DNA of 13,037 nucleotides. Source: CAZFHL01 sp964519145. Its GTDB lineage: Bacteria; Patescibacteriota; Minisyncoccia; Phycocordibacterales; WO2-35-19. A program made the position numbers and the translations under genes. The DNA is taken from NCBI GenBank assembly GCA_964519145.1, contig CAZFHL010000015.1:1-13037 (forward strand), written 5' to 3'. Below, piece by piece: positions 7,209 to 13,037 of the stretch. The notes under the pieces are model-generated. The model made no database searches and was not told the origin of the DNA. It was given only the letters and a program-made list of their open reading frames with translations. Within the stretch, counting starts at the first letter, position 1; every line of letters begins with the position of its first letter.

Positions 7209-7307
7209 ATTAACAAACCTCCTTCAAAAGTCTTTTTGTTTTGAATCACAAAAATCTTTCTTATCACACCTTTTAAAACTGAGTATCAGATATCTTCCAA
7301 AAGTCGT

Positions 7308-7355
7308 AAAAAAACACCTAAAAAACAAGCCTTCTGATGCTTGTTTTTTGGTGTT
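7308..7355 (-). terminator. Strong rho-independent terminator of the ribosomal operon
   Basis: On the minus strand AACACC plus AAAAAACAAGC pairs with GCTTGTTTTTT plus GGTGTT across one bulged base and an 8-base loop (7331-7338). A T7 run (7308-7314), partly inside the stem, follows. The stem begins within the rpsI stop codon, so transcription ends immediately after the operon. The A- and T-rich arms could also terminate in the opposite direction. Confidence 0.9.
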
Positions 7356-7761
7356 ATCTTTTAGACCATTTTGGAGCTTTTCTGGCTTTTTTAAGACCGA
7401 ATTTTCTTCTCTCTTTTGCTCTTGAATCTCTTGTCAAAAGACCACTTGATTTTAATTTAGCTTTTGTAGATTCATCATAGGTTACAAGAGCTCTTGATAA
7501 ACCATGTCTCAACGCTTCAGCTTGAGAATGTATACCGCCACCTCTCAATCTTACAGATATAGTAAAATCTCCTATCTTTGTTTTTGATATTGGTTCTTCT
7601 ATAACTTTTCTAAGTTCCGCTGTTTGAAAATAAACATCCAATTCTTTTTCATTTATTTTGAAAACAGTTTTTGATGCAGGAGTTATACGCACTCTAGCAA
7701 CAGAAGTCTTTCTTCTACCCACCGCTTCAATATATTTATCTTTGTTTAAAACTGTACTCAT
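7354..7761 (-). CDS. rpsI: Small subunit ribosomal protein S9
   Basis: S9 binds the 16S rRNA 3' domain in the head of the 30S subunit, and its C-terminal tail reaches the P-site tRNA. The 135-residue protein has the family motifs GRRKTSVARV (15-24) and GGGIHSQAEALRHGLSRAL (74-92). It ends in the basic tail KFGLKKARKAPKWSKR, with the usual final S-K-R. Length is typical (about 130). It lies 4 bases after rplM, the universal partner, and is the last gene of the operon; the terminator stem starts inside its stop codon. No Shine-Dalgarno sequence precedes the ATG, so translation may depend on coupling to rplM. Confidence 0.98.
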   Translation of the reverse strand: MSTVLNKDKYIEAVGRRKTSVARVRITPASKTVFKINEKELDVYFQTAELRKVIEEPISKTKIGDFTISVRLRGGGIHSQAEALRHGLSRALVTYDESTKAKLKSSGLLTRDSRAKERRKFGLKKARKAPKWSKR

Positions 7762-7765
7762 TTTA

Positions 7766-8110
7766 TTATTTTTCTATTATCAAATTTTGTATCATCCTGT
7801 CTCTTAATTTATTTTTAGGTAACATACCTTTTATAGCTATGGCTAGAGCCTCCCCCATACCCTTATCAGAAACAACTTTTTTCATTGTTCTCTCTTTTAA
7901 ACCTCCAGGATAACCTGAATAAGTTTTATAAATTTTTGATTCCATCTTTTTATTAGTAGTAGATATTTTGGATGTGTTTGTTATTTTTAAAGAAACATCT
8001 GGAATTTTATTTCTAGAAAAATCACTTCTATTTTTGCCCATAAGAATAGACGCCGCTTCGCTAGCGATTCTTCCCAATTTTTTGTCTCGTGCATCTATAA
8101 CGTATTCCAT
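7766..8110 (-). CDS. rplM: Large subunit ribosomal protein L13 (short form)
   Basis: L13 is an early-assembling 23S rRNA-binding protein of the 50S subunit. The 114-residue product matches the family from its first strand onward: DARDKKLGRIAS (6-17), YSGYPGGLKE (64-73) and IKGMLPKNKLRDRM (93-106). Typical L13 is about 142 residues. Here about 14 residues are absent before the VIDA strand and roughly 15 at the C-terminus after the IKGMLPK helix. The N-terminal shortening is real: the upstream in-frame codon four triplets before the ATG is the rplQ stop, so no longer start exists. The gap to rplQ is 9 bases and to rpsI 4 bases. No Shine-Dalgarno sequence is present. Pairing with rpsI is the usual arrangement. 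Confidence 0.96.
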   Translation of the reverse strand: MEYVIDARDKKLGRIASEAASILMGKNRSDFSRNKIPDVSLKITNTSKISTTNKKMESKIYKTYSGYPGGLKERTMKKVVSDKGMGEALAIAIKGMLPKNKLRDRMIQNLIIEK

Positions 8111-8119
8111 AAATTTATA

Positions 8120-8470
8120 TTATTTAACAAACTCTATAATAGCCATTTTACTACCATCCGCAAGTCTTCTGCCTAATTTTGTTATTCTTGTATAACCGCC
8201 ATTTCTTCCGGTATATTCAGAAGATACATCATTTATCAACTTTACAGTAGCATCTTTGCCAATTTTTGTAACAATAGATCTCCTGTTTGATAAAGTAGCA
8301 TTTTTGCCCTTAGTAATTAATTTTTCTATAAAAGGTCTTAATTCTTTTGCCTTAGGTTCTGTGGTTTTTATTTTACTATGCAAAACCAAAGACCTAGCCA
8401 AAGAATTCATCAAGGCTTTTCTGACTTTTACTACCCTACCAAATTTTCTGTTGTGATTATGATGTCTCAT
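8120..8470 (-). CDS. rplQ: Large subunit ribosomal protein L17
   Basis: L17 sits near the exit-tunnel side of the 50S subunit. The 116-residue protein shows the conserved start MRHHNHNRKFGR, the helix NSLARSLVLHSKIKTTEPKA (22-41) and KAKELRPFIEKLIT (40-53). It ends with the GGYTRITKLGRRLADGSKMA stretch (91-110), all close to the bacterial consensus. Length is normal for the short forms (about 115-127). It follows rpoA by 30 bases, as in most bacteria, and precedes rplM by 9. Its stop codon is in the same frame as the rplM start. Confidence 0.97.
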   Translation of the reverse strand: MRHHNHNRKFGRVVKVRKALMNSLARSLVLHSKIKTTEPKAKELRPFIEKLITKGKNATLSNRRSIVTKIGKDATVKLINDVSSEYTGRNGGYTRITKLGRRLADGSKMAIIEFVK

Positions 8471-8500
8471 TTTAATAAAATAATTTAATTACACTGGTAC

Positions 8501-9484
8501 TTATTTAAGTGTTATACCATGATCTCCCAAAACTCTTTTTATTTCTGCCACACCTTTCGCACCAAGACCTTCAATTTCTAGGATATCTTTTTCTTTCTTT
8601 CTTGCAAGTCCTCCTATTGTTCTTATGTTTGCACTTGTTAAGGCGTTCATTGTTCTTGCGCTCAATTCTAGATTTTCTATTCTAGTCTTTAAAAATTCTG
8701 GGTCAAGTCTTTGAATATCATCGTTTGAAGAATCTTCTGAATTTCCACCATTCATCATTTCATTTTCTACAAAGCTTTTATCTTCAAAACCAGTGATAGC
8801 CTTCAATTGTTCTATCATTGTGTTTATAGAAGAAGTTAGAGCAAATTGAGGTTCAATACTTCCGTCTGTCTCTATCAAAATTCTAAGTCTATTAAAATCT
8901 GTTCTATCACCTACACGCATATTTTCTACTTCATAACTAACCCTTCTTATAGGTGTAAAGTTTGCATCTAGTGCTATTGTACCTATATCAACTTTTTCTT
9001 TACTAACTTTATCTTTAGGTAAAAAACCTAATCCTTTTTCAACCATTATTTCCATGTTTAATTCAGAATTTTTATCTGTAAGTGTAGCTATAACTAGCTC
9101 TGGATTCATTATTTCTATTTGACCAGGAATTTCAATATCTTTAGCTGTGATAATTTTTGCTCCTTTAGCTTTTAGAGTTAAGGTTTGAGGTTCGTCCCCA
9201 GTCATTTTTATTCTAAGCCTCTTTAAGTTAAGTGTAATCAAAATAACATCTTCTTTAATTCCCTCGATGGAAGAGAATTCGTGAGAAACTCCATCTATTT
9301 TTATTTTTGTTACAGCTACACCAGGAAGAGATGAGAGTATTATCCTTCTCAAACTATTTCCAATGGTAAAACCAAAACCAGGGTAAAATCCATCTATCTC
9401 ATAGACCCCTTTATTTTCTTCTTCAGAAACGATTTTTGGTTTTGAAGGAAGCATTATGTTTTTATCAAAATTTTCTGTTGTCAT
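8501..9484 (-). CDS. rpoA: DNA-directed RNA polymerase alpha subunit
   Basis: The alpha subunit dimer nucleates RNA polymerase assembly and its C-terminal domain contacts UP elements and activators. The 327-residue protein has the assembly domain with GFGFTIGNSLRRIILSSLPG (36-55) and the VENMRVGDRTDF segment (186-197) leading into ETDGSI. A polar linker lies at about 236-260, followed by a complete C-terminal domain. There the DNA-binding positions are kept: R277 and N280 in LSARTMNAL, and G308 and K310 in the GLGAKGVAEIK turn, matching E. coli R265, N268, G296 and K298. Length equals the E. coli protein (329). It lies between rpsD (36 bases) and rplQ (30 bases), the standard position in the alpha operon. 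The start at 9484 has no Shine-Dalgarno sequence. Confidence 0.98.
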   Translation of the reverse strand: MTTENFDKNIMLPSKPKIVSEEENKGVYEIDGFYPGFGFTIGNSLRRIILSSLPGVAVTKIKIDGVSHEFSSIEGIKEDVILITLNLKRLRIKMTGDEPQTLTLKAKGAKIITAKDIEIPGQIEIMNPELVIATLTDKNSELNMEIMVEKGLGFLPKDKVSKEKVDIGTIALDANFTPIRRVSYEVENMRVGDRTDFNRLRILIETDGSIEPQFALTSSINTMIEQLKAITGFEDKSFVENEMMNGGNSEDSSNDDIQRLDPEFLKTRIENLELSARTMNALTSANIRTIGGLARKKEKDILEIEGLGAKGVAEIKRVLGDHGITLK

Positions 9485-9520
9485 AGTATTATAAAAAAAT
9501 TATTAAAATTAAAATATTTA

Positions 9521-10132
9521 TTATCTTTGATAATATTCAATTACTTGTCCTAGATCGAAAAGAAGTTCGTTGCTTTCTGCCAAATCAACTTTATTTATCG
9601 AAATCTCTTGCTTTTTTGCATTCCAAGACATCCAATTTGGAATCGTTGTATCAGAAACTCTTTTTTCTATATCTGTAAAAAGCTTACTGTTCTTGCTACC
9701 TTCTCTTACTGATATTATATCATCTTTTGATACATTATAGGAAGGAACATAAACTTTTTTTCCATTAACTAAAAAATGTCCGTGAGAAACAGCTTGTCTT
9801 GCTCCACTATGAGTAGGCAAAATACCAGCCCTCCAAACCACATTATCAAGTCTATGTTCCAGTATTTGCATCAAAGAATTTGACGGAGACTTTCCTTTTT
9901 TAGAAAGAGCCAATTTTACATATTTAGCAAATTGTTTTTCAGAGACACCATAAAACATTCTGGCTTTTTGTTTTTCATTTAATTGGATACCAAAATCCGT
10001 TTTTGGTTTATGAGATTTTCCTTTATTTTTTAACTTTCTTTCAGCCCTCAATGCATACTTTTGAGTCTGTGTTTTTTCAAACACAGATGCTCCGAGTCTT
10101 CTTGCTATTTTGTATTTTGGACCTATTTTCAT
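9521..10132 (-). CDS. rpsD: Small subunit ribosomal protein S4
   Basis: S4 is a primary 16S rRNA-binding protein that starts 30S assembly; in some bacteria it also represses its own operon. The 203-residue protein begins with the conserved stretch GPKYKIARRLG (4-14). It lacks the Cys cluster of zinc-binding S4 proteins (it has no cysteine). The RNA-binding S4 domain spans about 92-155 with EHRLDNVVWRAG (92-103) and the ARQAVSHGHFLVNGKKV segment (111-127). Length is typical (about 200-209). It lies 46 bases after rpsK and 36 before rpoA, in the alpha-operon order. A short tandem repeat of CTTTATAAA sits in its leader. No Shine-Dalgarno sequence is clear. Confidence 0.98.
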   Translation of the reverse strand: MKIGPKYKIARRLGASVFEKTQTQKYALRAERKLKNKGKSHKPKTDFGIQLNEKQKARMFYGVSEKQFAKYVKLALSKKGKSPSNSLMQILEHRLDNVVWRAGILPTHSGARQAVSHGHFLVNGKKVYVPSYNVSKDDIISVREGSKNSKLFTDIEKRVSDTTIPNWMSWNAKKQEISINKVDLAESNELLFDLGQVIEYYQR

Positions 10133-10140
10133 GATTTTAA

Positions 10141-10158
10141 CTTTATAAACTTTATAAA
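10141..10158. repeat. Tandem 9-bp repeat in the rpsD leader
   Basis: CTTTATAAA occurs twice in a row (10141-10149 and 10150-10158), followed by degenerate CTTTTTA and CTTTAAAAA units, all within the 46-base rpsK-rpsD gap. It looks like a slippage-prone low-complexity spacer. Confidence 0.6.
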
Positions 10159-10178
10159 CTTTTTACTTTAAAAACTTA

Positions 10179-10613
10179 TTAAACTCTTCTTGGTTTTTTT
10201 GGCTTTGGACCATTATGAGGCACAGGTGTCATATCTTTAATTGATGATATATTTACACCTTTTGATATAAAACCTCTTATGCCAGACTCTCTACCAGAAC
10301 CAACACCTTTAACAATAACAGATATATCTTTTATACCTATGGTTTGTGCTTTAACAGCAAGAATTTCTCCTACTTTTGCAGCAGCAAATGGTGTACCTTT
10401 TTTAGCACCCTTAAAACCTATTGCGCCACTAGAAGATTTTGCCAAAACATTTCCTTTTTTATCTGTCAAAACCAATTCTGTATTGTTGTATGTCGATCTG
10501 ACATACAATACACCTGCCTCTATCTTCTTTTTACTAGACACAACAACCTCAGAATCTTTTTTTGATTCTGTTTTTGTACCATCTTCTGTTTTTACAATTC
10601 TTTTTTTACCCAT
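10179..10613 (-). CDS. rpsK: Small subunit ribosomal protein S11
   Basis: S11 is in the 30S platform near the E site and helps form the mRNA exit channel. The 144-residue protein carries STYNNTELVLTDKKGNVL (40-57), SSGAIGFKGAKKGTPFAA (61-78) and GVGSGRESGIRG (103-114). It ends with DMTPVPHNGPKPKKPRRV, near the usual DxTPxPHNG terminus. The first 30 residues are a lysine-, serine- and glutamate-rich extension, making it longer than the typical 129. The ATG at 10613 has no Shine-Dalgarno sequence. It lies 75 bases after rpsM, the widest gap within the operon, and that gap is filled by a perfect hairpin. It precedes rpsD by 46 bases. Confidence 0.97.
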   Translation of the reverse strand: MGKKRIVKTEDGTKTESKKDSEVVVSSKKKIEAGVLYVRSTYNNTELVLTDKKGNVLAKSSSGAIGFKGAKKGTPFAAAKVGEILAVKAQTIGIKDISVIVKGVGSGRESGIRGFISKGVNISSIKDMTPVPHNGPKPKKPRRV

Positions 10614-10639
10614 ATTTTTACTAGCTATTATTTAAATGC

Positions 10640-10679
10640 TAGCTTGCAATTTTTAGATAAATCTAAAAATTGCAAGCTA
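10640..10679. promoter_or_regulatory. Perfect 18-bp hairpin between rpsM and rpsK
   Basis: TAGCTTGCAATTTTTAGA (10640-10657) and its exact complement (10662-10679) flank a 4-base loop. No T run follows on the minus strand, so it is not a standard terminator. A smaller pair, CTAGC (10621-10625) with GCTAG (10638-10642), overlaps one foot of the stem and could compete with it. Possible roles are an RNA processing site, a stabiliser of upstream mRNA, a ribosomal-protein control site or a leftover palindromic repeat. Confidence 0.7.
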
Positions 10680-10688
10680 ATATTCAAA

Positions 10689-11069
10689 CTATTTTTTATC
10701 AACAGCTCTCCTACCTGTACCAGCAGATTTTCTAACATTTCCTCTCCTTGTTCTGGAATTACTTTTTGTTCTTTGACCTCTTACAGGCAAACCTTTCATA
10801 TGTCTTACGCCCCTATAAGCTTTTATATCTTTTAATCTTTTTATGTTGCTTGAAACATCTCTTTTTAAATCTCCTTCTATTTTCATAGATTCTATTTTTT
10901 TACGTATTTCAGCTTCTTTTTCAGTACTTAAATCTTTTGGTCTTAAACCCCAATCAACTTTTGCTTGATCTAATATTTTTTTAGCAGTAGGACGACCAAT
11001 ACCAAATAGTACGGTTAAACCTATTTCTAATCTCTTATTCTCTGGTATTGTAATTCCTAATATTCTCAT
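10689..11069 (-). CDS. rpsM: Small subunit ribosomal protein S13
   Basis: S13 lies in the head of the 30S subunit and forms bridges to the 50S subunit and contacts with P-site tRNA. The 126-residue protein shows the helix-hairpin-helix stretch LFGIGRPTAKKIL (21-33). The C-terminal signature is YRGVRHMKGLPVRGQRT (85-101), followed by SNSRTRRG and a basic tail. Length is normal (about 118-126). The first residues RILGITIP match the usual start of the family. It follows rpmJ by 21 bases without a Shine-Dalgarno sequence and precedes rpsK across the hairpin-containing gap. Confidence 0.98.
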   Translation of the reverse strand: MRILGITIPENKRLEIGLTVLFGIGRPTAKKILDQAKVDWGLRPKDLSTEKEAEIRKKIESMKIEGDLKRDVSSNIKRLKDIKAYRGVRHMKGLPVRGQRTKSNSRTRRGNVRKSAGTGRRAVDKK

Positions 11070-11090
11070 CTAATTTTTAATTTAAAAAAT

Positions 11091-11207
11091 TTAACCTTGT
11101 CTTTGTTTGTGCTTAGGATTCCCTTTACACACTACAAATAAAATCCCAGATCTTCTCACTGTTTTACACTTTGGACACATTGGTTTTACAGATGCCTTTA
11201 CTTTCAT
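11091..11207 (-). CDS. rpmJ: Large subunit ribosomal protein L36
   Basis: L36 is the smallest 50S protein and binds 23S rRNA near the peptidyl transferase region. The gene is 38 codons long. It reads MKVKASVKPMCPKCKTVRRS, then GILFVVCKGNPKHKQRQG. It is the zinc-ribbon form, with ligands C11, C14, C27 and H33 all present. Its ATG follows the infA TAA directly with no spacer, and rpsM starts 21 bases later, so translation of all three is probably coupled. Its order after infA is the usual one. Confidence 0.97.
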   Translation of the reverse strand: MKVKASVKPMCPKCKTVRRSGILFVVCKGNPKHKQRQG

Positions 11208-11447
11208 TTAAATTGCAGGATTTTTATTATCTAATCTTCTTATAATTCTACTTTTACCGCCATATGGATCAACAACAACTTCTACATTGTCGCCAATCAT
11301 TACCTTTATTCTATTTAATCTCATTTTGCCAGATAAATAAGCTAAAGACTCATTTTCCATGCTTTCAAGCTTTACACGGAAAAGTGCGTTTGGTAACGCC
11401 TCGGTTATAAAACCAATACTTGTATCTTGCTTTGATTTATCTATCAT
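11208..11447 (-). CDS. infA: Translation initiation factor IF-1
   Basis: IF-1 occupies the A site of the 30S subunit during initiation. The 79-residue product is a single OB-fold protein with the family pattern GFITEALPNALFRVKLE (12-28), YLSGKMRLNRIKVMIGDNV (37-55) and DPYGGKSRIIRR (60-71). Length is close to the usual 72. It is the first gene of the visible ribosomal run. A TTGACA-containing promoter lies about 50 bases upstream, squeezed against the end of the preceding gene. No Shine-Dalgarno sequence precedes the ATG at 11447. The stop codon abuts the rpmJ start. The map, adk and secY genes that often come before infA are absent here. Confidence 0.97.
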   Translation of the reverse strand: MIDKSKQDTSIGFITEALPNALFRVKLESMENESLAYLSGKMRLNRIKVMIGDNVEVVVDPYGGKSRIIRRLDNKNPAI

Positions 11448-11471
11448 TTAAAATTAAACAACAATGAAAAA

Positions 11472-11501
11472 AGACTATCATAAATGACCTATTATTGTCA
11501 A
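11472..11501 (-). promoter_or_regulatory. Probable promoter of the infA-rpsI operon
   Basis: Consensus -35 TTGACA (11496-11501) on the minus strand is followed after 18 bases by TAGTCT (11472-11477), with TG one base before it (extended -10). It begins 3 bases after the stop of the upstream gene. The predicted leader to the infA ATG is about 18-20 bases. The -10 box is weak, but the -35 box and position are good. Confidence 0.6.
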
Positions 11502-11503
11502 CA

Positions 11504-12976
11504 TTATTCATCTGTTGATATACTTACATTGATTTTTGATGGATTTTTTGGAAAAGATTGTTTCCACATTGGTTTGATTGCAGCTTTGATACTAACAACC
11601 CCATCTATTTTTGTTAATGTATTATACAAATCCTTTCTTTTTAATCCTAAAATCATATTTTTTATCTTCTCTGGATCTATTAAAGCCTCCATCTTTGTTT
11701 GACCAGATATACTTATATTCATATCTAAACCATCATCAACAATAAGAGGTTTATTTACTATAGATAATTTAGAGAAGTCTGTTATTTTTGCTTCTATATT
11801 TTGCCAATCAGGATATTCATTTTTATATTTAGTAATCATATTTTTAGAAAGAGTCTCTTTGTCCAACAATATTACTAAAGCAGTCATCTCTGTACCAACA
11901 GAAACATCATTACCGTCTTCTTCTTTTGGTAATTCAGACTTACTATAAACAATAGAATCTTTCAAAAAGACCAACTCTTTTGGCAATTTTGTTTCAATTT
12001 CTTTTGTTATTTCTGAAATCAAATCAGATTCTATTTTTGAAAGAACTTGTTCTTTTTCTGTTTGAGATACTGTTTTCATTTTACCTATAAAACCTCCCTC
12101 CATTTCAGTTGAAGATCTTGCATAAAATTCTTTATATCTTATTGCATCATTTTTAAAACCAGGAATTTTAAAGTCTGTTTTTTTGATATTGTATTTCTCT
12201 CCTGCCTCATCTGCAAAAACTAAAACCTCTATACTGCCAGGTGTTGAGATACCGTTTTTAACAACCTTCCCAGGAACAATGACAGATTCTGGAATTCTAT
12301 AAAGAAGTCCATCTGTAGATTCAAATCTTGTCCTTACAATAAGTCTTTGAGGTTCAGTGGAAAAATTATTATAAATAATGATTTTTCCACTGGCTTTGTT
12401 TTCAACCATCTCCTCTCCTGTTGCTTTTATTTTAGCATTAGCCTTTTTAGATATTTTTATAACTTCATACTTTACATTGTCTCCATTTAAACCAATAGAA
12501 GCTACGAGAGGCATAGCTTCTATATTTAAATCTTGATTTTTAACAAGAATAGTCACTTTCGCAGAAGCAAGAATAGTCATCATTAAAAATATAAATCCTA
12601 ATATAAAAATAACCCCAATGCCACCAAAAAAGAATTTTCTTTTGTTTGAAAAAATACTTTTTGTATCTTTATTCGTTTTTGGATAATAGTATTCATAAGC
12701 ACCATTTGTGCGTTTTTCGGTCAGTTCAGATATTTTTGAAGATATATTTGAAACAGGTTTTTGAAAAATATTTATATTTTCATCTGTTTCAAAATTATTC
12801 ATATTTTGATAAATATTTTCTTTATCTGATTCTGTATCTATATCTCTAGCATCTATGGTTTCTATTTTTGGAGTAATAATCACGGGCGCTTTTCTTTTAG
12901 CGCTACGGGTAATAGGTATATTTCTTATACTCCTTTTTTCTGGGGGTACAACATCTTGAAAAGTTGTTTTTGCCAT
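11504..12976 (-). CDS. Single-pass membrane protein with large external region, function unknown
   Basis: From the ATG at 12976 the product has 490 residues; an in-frame TTG two codons earlier is less likely. The first 110 residues are polar, basic and acidic by turns, and probably disordered in the cytoplasm. One membrane segment at about 115-138 follows KRKFFFGG. The rest, about 350 residues, would be outside and appears beta-rich. It includes the stretches VENKASGKIIIYNNFSTEPQ (191-210), then LYRIPESVIVPGKV, PGSIEVLVFADEAGEKYNI and WQNIEAKI. Proteins of this style are common in Patescibacteria, and similar ones are often labelled hypothetical or baseplate J-like. That link is from memory and untested, and I would not infer a phage role. 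It precedes infA by 56 bases and seems to have its own promoter and no clear terminator. A cell-surface or envelope role is the cautious guess. Confidence 0.85.
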   Translation of the reverse strand: MAKTTFQDVVPPEKRSIRNIPITRSAKRKAPVIITPKIETIDARDIDTESDKENIYQNMNNFETDENINIFQKPVSNISSKISELTEKRTNGAYEYYYPKTNKDTKSIFSNKRKFFFGGIGVIFILGFIFLMMTILASAKVTILVKNQDLNIEAMPLVASIGLNGDNVKYEVIKISKKANAKIKATGEEMVENKASGKIIIYNNFSTEPQRLIVRTRFESTDGLLYRIPESVIVPGKVVKNGISTPGSIEVLVFADEAGEKYNIKKTDFKIPGFKNDAIRYKEFYARSSTEMEGGFIGKMKTVSQTEKEQVLSKIESDLISEITKEIETKLPKELVFLKDSIVYSKSELPKEEDGNDVSVGTEMTALVILLDKETLSKNMITKYKNEYPDWQNIEAKITDFSKLSIVNKPLIVDDGLDMNISISGQTKMEALIDPEKIKNMILGLKRKDLYNTLTKIDGVVSIKAAIKPMWKQSFPKNPSKINVSISTDE

Positions 12977-12983
12977 AAACAAT

Positions 12984-12989
12984 ATTATA
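12984..12989 (-). promoter_or_regulatory. TATAAT box directly before the membrane-protein gene
   Basis: A perfect minus-strand TATAAT ends 7 bases before the ATG at 12976, so transcription would begin at or next to the start codon. No convincing -35 hexamer is seen at 16-18 bases, although the region is AT-rich enough to hide one. Confidence 0.45.
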
Positions 12990-13037
12990 AATCAAATTTA
13001 AATATTATCTTAATCAAATATGTGGAAAAACCAATAT

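Larger units (their letters stand above)
6718..7232. mobile_element. Candidate single-gene cassette bounded by 10-bp inverted repeats
   Basis: GACTTTTGAA (6718-6727) and its exact complement TTCAAAAGTC (7223-7232) enclose the orphan gene with its promoter, ribosome binding site and terminator. No transposase or integrase is encoded inside, and no flanking target duplication is visible. Mobility is inferred from the inverted repeats, the self-contained expression signals and the higher G+C. The octamer within these repeats is the same as at the ends of the 135-bp element near dnaK. Confidence 0.35.

Noticed and set aside
7210..7245. AAGGAGG followed by a short frame just upstream of the orphan gene promoter (possible leader peptide)
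   Set aside because: The frame starts upstream of the predicted transcription start, so it would not be in the mRNA; only TTG is available as a start.
10141..10178. Tandem repeats in the rpsD leader as a CRISPR-like array
   Set aside because: Units are 9 bases with no spacers; this is low-complexity sequence.

Overview
The window is AT-rich (roughly 25-30% G+C in the conserved genes) and every supported gene reads on the minus strand, so the biological order runs from high to low coordinates. Gene content, short intergenic gaps, almost no Shine-Dalgarno sequences, a trimmed ribosomal protein L13, a very small MreD-like protein and a membrane protein of a style common in these genomes all suggest a Candidate Phyla Radiation (Patescibacteria, probably Parcubacteria-like) bacterium. 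That assignment is inference from style and gene order, not from a database search. The standard bacterial code fits: reading frames are intact, and mreC ends in a TGA that overlaps the mreD start as ATGA.

Region 1 (12976 to 11504): a single-pass membrane protein of about 490 residues with a large extracytoplasmic part. A TATAAT box lies so close to its ATG that the mRNA may be leaderless. Region 2 (11501 to 7308): a promoter, then the conserved alpha-operon run infA, rpmJ (38 codons), rpsM, rpsK, rpsD, rpoA, rplQ, rplM, rpsI. It is closed by a strong rho-independent terminator that overlaps the rpsI stop codon. A perfect 18-bp hairpin sits between rpsM and rpsK.

Region 3 (about 7232 to 6718): a stand-alone unit that looks foreign to its surroundings. 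A 103-residue gene of unknown function has a near-consensus sigma-70 promoter, a strong AGGAGGA ribosome binding site, its own terminator and visibly higher G+C (about 43% in sampled stretches). Perfect 10-bp inverted repeats flank the whole unit. Region 4 (6702 to 4103): grpE and dnaK, the Hsp70 chaperone and its nucleotide exchange factor, without dnaJ, hrcA or a CIRCE operator in view. Region 5 (4089 to 3955): a 135-bp structured intergenic element bounded by 15-bp inverted repeats. Region 6 (3871 to 70): the cell-shape set mreB, mreC, a short mreD-like gene and mrdA (PBP2), tightly packed or overlapping, for lateral-wall peptidoglycan synthesis.

The most interesting signal is the octamer CAAAAGTC (or its complement). 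By eye it occurs five times in the window, always between genes. Two copies form the ends of the 135-bp element, two bound the orphan-gene unit, and one lies next to the rpsI terminator. This points to an uncharacterised dispersed repeat or small cassette family that sits in operon boundaries.
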